Assembly: GCA_027604505.1 (NCBI GenBank)
Contig: JADIIX010000272.1
Location: 1-17,344, forward strand
From: Gonapodya sp. JEL0774
Lineage: Eukaryota > Monoblepharomycota > Monoblepharidomycetes > Monoblepharidales > Gonapodyaceae
DNA length: 17,344 nucleotides
Reading direction: 5' to 3'
In this document: piece by piece, positions 7,676 through 16,167 of the stretch
Layout: the number at the start of each line of letters is the position of its first letter
Numbering within the stretch: the first letter of the stretch is position 1
Program-made: the position numbers and the translations under genes
Notes under the pieces: generated by a model
Databases searched by the model: none
Seen by the model: the letters and a program-made list of their open reading frames with translations, nothing else
What the model was told of the DNA's origin: nothing

Positions 7676-10600
7676 TTAAACTACTTCGTTCGCGAGCTTC
7701 TCTTTCTCTTCAATGGGAGTGATTTCCTCCCCGGTCTCGGCATCAACATGCAAGAGGTCTGCGGTCACTCCCGGAGTTCCCACGAGCTGTTTCTTCCAGT
7801 GCTCTTCTTCGTTAGGAGGAAGGATGGGGATGAATACGGAAGGGAATACGAATCCAAGGAGCGAGAGCAAGACCATCGAAGTCCCAACAAAGAATCTATG
7901 TAGTAGCATTGTGCAAGGTTAGAAAGCACAGTGTATCGTCAGAGGTGGTGAAGAAAGCTCTCACCCGAATCCCGCGAGCTGCATCGGAAGTCCCTTTGGA
8001 TTACGAACGCGATCGGCAAAGTCAGCGAGGGAGAAAGACGCAATGACTGTCCATTTGAAGGGAAAAGGATGAATTTAAGCAAACGAGCGAACGAGACCTT
8101 AGAACAAAAACAGAATACTCACTGAGAAGGATGGGCCCAGTGACAAATTTCAATGTTACGGCCCAGAAGAAAGGAAGGTTCCAGTTGCCTGGAGTACGCC
8201 CAACAACAGCATTAATGTCTTTGCGGAGCTGATCAATGGAGTAGAGGTTCAGATAGTAAGCTTTCGCTACTGCCGGCGAGTAACTGAGGGTGTTGGAGGG
8301 TTCTTTGGCCAAGAAGTAGGATACGACGAGCCCAACAACACCAAGAATAACGCCGGTGACTGTGGAAAAGGAGAGAATGGTTTGCAGATGCACGAAAAAG
8401 TGTCAAGCGGTGAAACACTTACTGCCGCCCGCAGTTGCGCTTGATTCATACGCCACAATAATGCCAATAGTAGGAGACAAAACGTAGAATGCGGCATGCG
8501 CGATGAACGCATTGAGACCGACCTGGCTCACGACATCTTGGTAGCGATACAAGTAACTAGCTCCGAAGGCGTAGGCGTAGCCGAAGAGAACCATGCCCAG
8601 CTCTGCAACGAGCAATCAGGAATACGGTGAACTTACCGTATTTCTTAGGGTGGGACTCCTCGGTAAACTCACCGTTAGTGTACTTGTCAACGTAATCAAG
8701 AGCATCAAGACCAAACCCGGCAGTATAAAGCAAACCTTGTGGTATAACACGAATGATGTCAGATTAATTTGCTCCCACCACAGGCATCGCGAATACCAAA
8801 AACTCACCCCAGAGGCAGCCGATCACGCAGAGAACCAGCAAGATCACGTCCTTGCGCATGCCTTTCAAAAGCCGAGAGTCGTACAGACTCGTGGAGAGCG
8901 TCTCCACAAGAGAGATCGCCGAGTCGATCCCCAACATGAAGACGTTGATGAAGAATAGAACAGCCCACACATTGGCGCCCGGAATTCGAGCGAGAGCCTC
9001 TGGGTAGGTCAAGAATCCGAGAACGAATGTACCAAGGGAGGTTTGAGATGGGTCGAGGTTGAGGAATCCGGCTACACCGAAGGCAGCAAATGCCGCCAAG
9101 ACCTCAAATGCCGAATTTGCGAGAGCAACGATGACCGCCTGCAACAGAAATCAGGTGCATTTGAGTCGGAAAACAATCAATCCATTTCGAGAATGGCTGC
9201 GCTCACATCTTGGACTGCGTTCTGTGTTACTGGGTTGTAACTGCCGTAGGCGGAATAAATTCCGCAGCAGATTCCAATGGAGAAGAAAATTTGGCCAACA
9301 GCAGCGGTCCACGGTTTGGTCGTCGAAATATTATCGCTTCGCCATGTTCCTGCGTGTGATCAGATGATCACGATTGTGGCTGCGGAGTACGCTTTATCAA
9401 CCAACGCGGCGATACTCACCAATATAGAGCTTGATTCCTTGCCATGCATTCTCGAGAGTGACACCTCGCACAATAATAATGATCAACATGACCACCGGAT
9501 AGCCCCTGCGTAGTTCAAAATTTTCGTGAGAAATAACCAATAAGAGATCTACCGCGAGATTATCATCACTCACATTGTGACGTAGACGATTTTGCCAAGC
9601 AAGCCGGGGCTAGGGGCGCCAGTGTCGTTTAGTCGTGCTCGACGTCCAGATGATTAGTTGACTTCGCGATTCACTCACCCTCTGAAAGTGGAAAAATATA
9701 GGAACGCCCAAACGAAAACCACACAACCATACAGGGGCCAGTTGATGTCACCAGTCCCCGATTCCCCAGCACCAAGATCATGGTATCCAACGATTGTGCT
9801 ATGAGCCCGAAATGGTTAGAGCTACTCTGGCGAAAGATTTTTGACAAGGCTCTCACCCAAAGAAGTATGACGACACACTGGACGAACCACCATCGACAGT
9901 CCATGGAAGAGGGGATGTGAAAGATTTAAACTTTTGCAGTGACATGTCAATACAGTGGACTGATAAAGCAATCAAAATGGCGTTGACCCACAAAGTATAG
10001 GACTCCGTAGGCGATGATCGGAACATAGTAAGTTGCCACAATATAGCCAGTGATTTGTGATGCCAAACCCTACAACCAAAATGTGCGATTAAATGAACGT
10101 CAGCTTGTCAGCCACTAAGATGAAAGGCTCACCATTCCTCTCATCCTAGGAGATACACGACCAAACGCTGTGACTGCACCGGAACGGGAAATTTGACCTA
10201 AGATCATTTCCAGCGCAAGCAGTGGAATGCCTAGAGAGATGTGGATCCAGCACGGCTTAGAGTCGACACTGGTGTGCTACCGATTGGTATGTGGAAAGAC
10301 TTCACCCACCGATGAGGAACAGAGCCATTAGGTATGGAACAAACCACTGAAGTCCATAGTTACGCCACGCTTGGGATGGGTCTGATGCCAAAAAAGGAAT
10401 TTATGGTGTTGTCAGATTGCTGTTGATCTCGCTCGGGGTTCGACAAGCAAGAGCGCAACTTACATCGGAACATGTTTCCAAGGCCTGACAGAGACAACAA
10501 AGAAAGAAGACAGGAGTTTCAGCACGGGTAATGGATCGAAGTGAGAGAGAGAGTTAGCTCGTACCGATGGCGCTCCCCATGGCCGCCTGGGTGACAAGGA

Positions 10601-10821
10601 TGATGAATCATTGTTTACATTCGCAATGAAGGAACAGACAATGTCAAAGGCAGTTCATGTGTCACGAATCAGTCAGAACATCCCGCATATGACCATATCT
10701 TTTCTGCGGTTTTGTGACAATCTGATGGAGAAGCACTCACCAAAATAAACGAGAGACGGTTCGGCCATAGCTCCCGAACTCCTCCCGCGTGAAGAGCGGA
10801 GGTTTTCGGTTCGGTTGCCAT
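7676..10821 (-). CDS. SLC6-family Na+-coupled symporter, tandem copy 2, 17 exons, 647 aa
   Basis: Exons on the minus strand: 10821-10741, 10586-10565, 10484-10464, 10381-10310, 10230-10133, 10069-9992, 9930-9857, 9798-9679, 9609-9574, 9505-9420, 9349-9207, 9138-8808, 8735-8673, 8602-8423, 8359-8123, 8046-7965, 7895-7676. An in-frame stop lies just upstream of the ATG; the stop codon is TAA. Sixteen introns of 58-154 bp match copy 1 in position and phase. Key residues: G31, A33, G35 and N38 in the TM1 motif (AMGSAIGLGNMFRYP, 29-43); GIPLLALEMILGQ at 66-78; GQIFFSIGICCG at 248-259; LGIDS at 346-350 in TM8. By hand count it is about 85% identical to copy 1. It is most conserved over exons 1-6, and most different in exons 8, 15 and 17. 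Role is Na+-coupled solute uptake at the plasma membrane; the substrate is unknown. The acidic cytosolic tail ends NEVV. A TATA-like box lies about 80 bp upstream of the ATG. Confidence 0.97.
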
Positions 10822-12279
10822 AATGTAGATTCACGTACGCTGTGGGACCGTCGGGAAGTGTTCGATCGTGTGGAGAGATATTTAATGTGTACACAGTCTT
10901 ATCTTATATATGAAAATCCAGGAGGAGTTATGAAATCACGCCTCAGGTTGGGGCGCCTCAAAAACGATAAACGCAAAACCTTTCTCATGAGTCCCCCGTG
11001 TACTGAGTGCAGATTTCTGGAGCAGTTGGCAGATGAGATGCGTCGCAAGTCTGTTGAAAGATGAAAGTGAAATCAGGAGAGTTTCTGTGTCTGTTCGCGG
11101 CGAATTTGGTTATGTCTGAAAATGGACGAGGAACAATGGATGACAACACCTCTCTCGTCATCCTGTGCCCTTGGGATCGCATAACAGGCTTTGCGTCCAC
11201 CCCGCTCACCGACCGCCTCAAATAGCCTTTCTTGCGTACACAATCGTTTTGAGATTTTAACAGTGATATGTATAATGTTTCCCGAACAGCCATGATCTCG
11301 TGTACCCCTGCTTCCCTGGCACACCAAAATAAAGTCTCCAACGTTTTATCCGTGGCAACTGCACATAGAATTCTTGACCACCCCGTCAGCTCCATACAGA
11401 CTCTAATACCTGTCTTGAATAATCAACAATTCAGTTCTCCAGTCCATGTCTACATAAAACCATGATGTGGGGTAGACAGAGAGGACCAGTCCGCCCCGAT
11501 CATTCGCTTTATAAACTCTTTAGTGTTCAATTGTAGTTCACGCAGGATCTAGCAACGGTTGCATGTAGGCCCATTGCCGTGCAAAGCGACGAGCATCTTA
11601 TTCAATTAATTGCAGCCCTACTGATCAGTGCCCCAAGTCCGATGTGCTTCAATTCAGCGGACCTTCTTCATGCACTGAAGGCCAACACGCACTGTCACCG
11701 TGAACGGGAGAGGATCCGGCAGAGGGACATCCGCGTTGTGGTTGTGAATGCGCGTTGGTGGATTGAGACAGTCGAGGACTCGGGGTGCGCTAACGAGGAA
11801 GGGTTCGAGAAGCTGAAGTACTGTTGTGGGGATATCGACAAGCTCGCGCAGCAGGACACTGCTTGCGGCAATAAATTCTCGCGGGAGGGAGGTAAAAGTC
11901 CGTGTTAAAATCACGATCCCCGTGAGTTTGGGGGCATACGAACGGCACGAAGGCCAGCGAGCACCAATGTTGATTTGGTGCCGTTCATTGGGTGGAGGAG
12001 GAGGAGCTCGTCTATTGTGCAATGGGTGTGGACCTGGCAATCATACGACGCGTGACCCGGTAATCGGCAATCAGGTGATTGGGAATTATATTTATTCTGT
12101 GAGATAAAATGGCCTGTCGCTTGTAGCTGAGAAGCCACTCTGAGACGAGTCGCTGACCCGTTCGATGGAGTTCAAAGTGTCGGTTGAATTACGGTTCAAA
12201 TCAGGCTGCAGGCCAAATACGTATAACCAAATGATCATCGCGGTTCACACTCAATCTCGCTTCTCGTCAAGCCGATACT
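10822..12279. other. 1.46-kb divergent intergenic region with no convincing gene
   Basis: It lies between the start codons of SLC6 copy 2 (minus) and the phosphatase (plus), so it should contain both promoters. A TATA-like box for copy 2 is at 10903-10910. Two minus-strand open frames, 11395-10985 and 12040-11654, reach about 130 codons. Neither shows a domain, a paralogue in the window or a convincing exon structure, and the plus strand is also open across much of 11579-11908. A small undetected gene or ncRNA near 11600-12100 cannot be excluded. Confidence 0.5.
10903..10910 (-). promoter_or_regulatory. TATA-like box of SLC6 copy 2 (putative)
   Basis: TATATAAG on the minus strand, 82 bp upstream of the copy 2 start codon. 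The distance suits a short leader. Inferred from the motif and its position only. Confidence 0.4.
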
Positions 12280-13496
12280 ATGACTCTTCTGCGCCCTTTC
12301 CTAATGATATTCGACTTTGATATGTCTCTCATAGACGATGATTGCGACAACGTCTTCATGCGGTGAGTGGGACGTGTGTCTGGAACCTAGTGAGCCACAT
12401 AGTGAGCACCCGCCCCCTCATCCAATGAACCACTTCATGTGGGACATGCGATGATGTCAATTCTAGGGAGCTAGTTCCCGATATTGTGGATGAGTTGAGC
12501 CGCCGGTAAGATCTTCATTGCTTCTGTTCGTGACCCGCCGGATCCCTACCTCCACATTGAGCACACATCTTTATAAAGGCACAGGGCCGGTGAAGTATGG
12601 GTAGACCTAGTTGCTGAATCTGCAAAGGAAGCTGCCCGCCGCGGATTCACCGAGGAACAGATCGTAACTGCTTTGCAAAAGGCACCGCTGGTGAGACATT
12701 GCAATGCGAATGTTGCTTTATCGGCGAGAGAGAACACAATCGAGACACTGTACATGTTTTGATAGCATCCGAGTACAGCAGAAGCTATTCGAACCGCCAC
12801 AGAGGCTGGCGGTGAGGTTATCATCTGTTCGGATGCCAACACGTTCTTCATTGAAACTATTCTGAAGGTGAGTGATAAGACGACGCTTCCTCACTTGACA
12901 ATTATCTTCTTGACGCTTTCCCCATTTGTGTGGGTGATTTTCCAAAGCACAATGGCCTACTGCACCATATCCGACATATCATCACCAATCCCGCACATTT
13001 CTCTACCACATCTTCTCCACCTTGTGTAATGATTTCTCGTCGTACGCTCGCAACTGACCCGCCTCATGGATGCGATCTTGATCCGCCACGGTGTGGAGCG
13101 AACTTGTGTAAAGGGAAGGAAATCACCAGTTTCGTAGGCCCAGACTGGGACTGGAACTGGGCAAGAAGCAGCCGCGGCATGGAGCGTGGCTCGCCATGGA
13201 CTGAAGGAAGTCACAACACCCTTGTGAAGGCTGAGAATGCCACCTCCACCTCCAGTCGCTACGGGAAAATCCTCTATGTCGGCGACGGCCGCAACGACTA
13301 CTGCCCCATATCTCTCCTTTCAGAAAGGGACATCGCTTTAGTTCGACGTGGGAAGGCTCTGGAGAGATTGGTTGACGGGACACACGGTGGGAAGGTGAGG
13401 GCGAAGGTCGTCAAATGGGGCGACGGACGGGAGATTCTGGCAACAGTGAGGAGAGAAATCGGAGAATGGAAGGCAGGTGGGAAAGTAAGGGGTTAG
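12280..13496 (+). CDS. PHOSPHO1/2-type HAD-superfamily phosphatase, 5 exons, 292 aa
   Basis: Exons: 12280-12362, 12467-12505, 12585-12690, 12766-12867, 12948-13496 (phases 2,2,0,0; GT-AG); the stop is TAG. Motif I is FDFDMSLID, with nucleophile Asp12 and acid/base Asp14 (Ser replaces the usual Thr). Motif II is CSDANTFFIETI, with Ser98-Asp99. A cysteine-containing segment leads to NLCKGKEI (162-169, motif III Lys). Motif IV is YVGDGRNDYCP (220-230), followed by SERDIALVRRGKALERLV. These are diagnostic of the PHOSPHO/PLP-phosphatase family (PF06888). Its members dephosphorylate phosphoethanolamine/phosphocholine, pyridoxal 5'-phosphate or pyrophosphate. Which substrate applies here cannot be told. 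The protein is longer than most relatives because of about 40 extra residues (171-214), including a Trp-rich WDWNW, between motifs III and IV. No signal peptide, so it is probably cytosolic. The next gene's TATA box starts only 90 bp past its stop. Confidence 0.94.
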
Positions 13497-13586
13497 CTGG
13501 GCGGACGAGTCGCCATTTCGAGTTGGGAGCTGTGTTCGATATAATCATTATTTGAACAAGAGACTGATCACGAATGTGTTTGTGGC

Positions 13587-13593
13587 TATAAAA
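13587..13593 (+). promoter_or_regulatory. TATA box of the CK2-beta gene (putative)
   Basis: TATAAAA in the context ggcTATAAAAtcg, 90 bp after the phosphatase stop codon and 553 bp before the CK2-beta ATG. It is the only good TATA match in this intergenic stretch and lies just before the ATG-free leader begins. Transcription would start near 13615-13625. This is inferred from the motif alone. Confidence 0.5.
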
Positions 13594-14145
13594 TCGCAAG
13601 TCTGCTGCGGTTCTCGAAAGTTGCGACCGGCCGCACTCGACATTATCACTTAAATTGAAATTTTCTGGCTCGCAAGTGTAATTTTGGTCCGTTAAACCTT
13701 CGTTTGCATTATCGAGACCTTGGTGGTTCTCCAGCCAGTAGTAAAAGACCGAGGCGCCCACCACCCCCTCAACCCAACTGTGGATTCCTCTGCTGAAGCC
13801 GCCTCCTTGCGCGCTGCGCCAACGCCGGCAGCTGCTGCGACATTGTTGTTTCTGCGCGCACAGGGACAGTCTCCCCCTCCAGAAAACTCGAGGAGATCAC
13901 CAGGGCCGGTTCTCGGCTCCGTTATTGGACGTGGAAGCCCTCACCTGATTGTGCCGAATCGATTAAACTCTCCTGCTCTTTCAATCGATTCCGTTGGGTC
14001 AAGCTTGCCGGACTTAGGAGACAGAGTTGGATTCGACAGCGACGGATCGTTTGTCAAACGCGCAACAACAGAAACTCAAATCCCAACCCCCAAAAGTCCA
14101 CAACAAAGAATATTGCTTTCTCCTCTTGCCTCTGTTTCTCCTGCC
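13594..14145 (+). other. Long ATG-free 5' leader of CK2-beta, open in the CK2-beta frame
   Basis: I find no ATG in any plus-strand frame from about 13578 to the start at 14146. The frame of the CK2-beta start codon is also free of stops from 13696 to 14145 (150 codons). That open stretch would encode a Ser/Pro/Ala-rich peptide with several SP sites (RRSPG, LNSPALS, PTPKSPQQR). It could be a 5' UTR kept free of upstream AUGs, or coding sequence for an N-terminal extension started at a non-AUG codon. Confidence 0.5.
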
Positions 14146-16167
14146 ATGCCTCGCCCGACTCTCGATCGTGACGAAAGCAACCTCACCGAACACGATGACG
14201 AAGACGAAGCCGCACGTAACGGTGATGGCGATGGCGAACAAGGTGATATTGAGGACGAAGAGGAAGACGTGCAGGAGGAGGTAGTTCAGGAAGATGACCA
14301 GGAGGAGCGTGAGTATCAGTGCTGTTGTTTCTCTGCATGGCTGAGCGACCGGAGCCTTGTTTACGGAGCATGTCGCCACTATCTCCTCTCTCGACAATGC
14401 TCTCAGAATGAATTACAATCGCATGTGTGGTGGGGAGGGCCATGAAACGAGCTGGACATTGTCGTTCACTACCCCTTGGTGTTATCAATCAGCTGCAAAT
14501 TTCCACAATCTGCATGGTCATCATCCTCGTCATTGCTATCTCATTCCTCGTTTAATACACTCAATTACCTGTCCCACCGCAATTGCAGTTTCCTCGGACT
14601 CCTACGACTCGTCCGGCACCTCAGGAACGTCCTCTGCCATTTCGTGGATAAGTTGGTTCTGTACCCTACCCGGTTCGTTCAACTGCATCGCAAGTTATTT
14701 GAACGATCACCTTCTCACATAGAAGTAAATCTTGTCCGTGGTCTTGATTATTCCATGTACTATCACCGTGGCTGCCGATTCATACATGACGTTTCCTCGG
14801 GGATTGGTGAACCCCATGATTCTCCAGGTCACGACTTCTTTATTGAAGTACCCGAAGATTTCATCGAAGACGATTTCAACCTCTGTGGGCTTAACGCCAT
14901 TGTTCCACACTATAACGAGGCCCTCGACATGGTGCTAGATTTGGAAGTGGAAGAAGGAAGCGGAGACGGAGGTGAGTTGTCGGTAACGGTCCTCATTGCG
15001 GCAATGGGGTGACGGACTATAATTGGTCGCATGGAGAAAGAGTACTCTTGGGGCGGGCGTCGCGGGTTATTGCAGCAACTTCAATCGTGCTCATCCTTTC
15101 GAACCCCAACCTTTCTCCGCAGGTGACCCTCGGCCACCCACCCCGCCGACAACAGTTCTCCCCGACGGCTCCCGATCCGTCTCCCTCAGTCCGGCCCCTC
15201 ATCCGACCAATACTGCCACCCCAACCACTCGACCTCCCTCTGCTGCCATTGACCACTCTGCCTCGCTCTTATATGCTCTCGTCCACGCACGCTACCTTCT
15301 GACCAAACCTGGTCTAGCCACGATGGCAGAGCGGTATGCAAATGGGGATTTCGGTACCTGTCCTCGAGTCATGTGCAGAGGTGCCAGCGTGGTGCCTGTG
15401 GGAAGGTACGAACAAGCTGGTGTGGAAGGCGTCAAAACGTGGTGTCCGAGGTGTGGGGATGTATATGTGCCGAAGGAAGTGAGTGGTCAGCCAAACAATC
15501 TTGTTTCCCATTCCTGACAAGCCGTATATGAGTGAACTGCCTTTAAATCTCGCGTTTTTCCTAGACGAAATACCACACAGTTGATGGTGCATCTTTCGGT
15601 CCCACCTTCCCTCACCTCTTGTTCCTTACCTACCCCGAACTCGCTCCACCAGACTCAATCGCGCTCCCCGAATCAGCACGGCGGTCCTCGCCAGCCCTCG
15701 CTGGCACACCACAAACTCGAGGCTCGGGTATGACTCCCAGCAGCTCTAGTAATACATTGTTTGGATACGGGCAGAGTGCGGCACTGGCACAGGCGGTCCA
15801 GGGCAGATCGGGCAGAGCCACGTCTGATTCCGACTCTGGTCCGGGACAGCAGCCCCCGCCAACGTCATCATCTGGTTCACGGAGGAGACCCGGAGCCAAC
15901 CACTCGTCAGCCCCTACAGGCCCCGGGGCTGCTCCACTTGGTCAGCAATCGACACCAGATCAGTTCGTATATCAGCCAAAAGTATTTGGTTTTCGCATGT
16001 CTGAGCATGCACGAACTGGGCCGAGAATGGGGTGGCTGAGGTACCGTCCCCCTCTCGATGAACCTTCCGTAGTGTCTGCGGGAACTGCGAATGGTGGTGC
16101 GCAAGTTCAGAGTCAGTGGAGGGGGTCCCATATTGTATCTGGAAGAGGCGTGAGAGATGTCGAGTAA
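14146..16167 (+). CDS. CKB1: Casein kinase 2 regulatory beta subunit, 5 exons, 449 aa
   Basis: Exons: 14146-14308, 14589-14672, 14828-14971, 15123-15478, 15565-16167 (phases 1,1,1,0; GT-AG, the second donor being the unusual GTTCGT). The ATG sits in a strong context (gccATGcc) and is the only in-frame ATG after the leader. A very acidic N-terminus (1-54) precedes SWISWFCTLPG (73-83) and the domain EDFIEDDFNLCGLNAIVPHY / ALDMVLDLE. Then comes SLLYALVHARYLLTKPGLA (178-196), and the zinc finger C210PRVMC215...C238PRC241 used for beta-beta dimerisation. FGPTFPHLLFLTYPEL follows, and finally YQPKVFGFRM (386-395), the C-terminal segment. CK2-beta dimers scaffold two catalytic alpha subunits and steer substrate choice. 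At 449 aa it is roughly twice the human protein, owing to a Pro/Thr-rich insert at 130-175 and a Ser/Gly/Pro insert at about 280-382. Whether it is the CKB1 or CKB2 orthologue is undecided. Confidence 0.96.

Noticed and set aside
10985-11395. 136-codon minus-strand frame as a gene
   Set aside because: No domain, no coding-like conservation to anything in the window, and no supporting start context or introns.
11579-11908. 109-codon plus-strand frame as a gene
   Set aside because: It starts at a non-ATG codon and overlaps an equally long open minus frame. Neither gives a recognisable protein.
12110-12215. tRNA-like A box (tagctgagaag) and B box (ggttcaaatca)
   Set aside because: The T-arm stem does not pair (TACGG versus CAGGC) and no acceptor stem could be formed.
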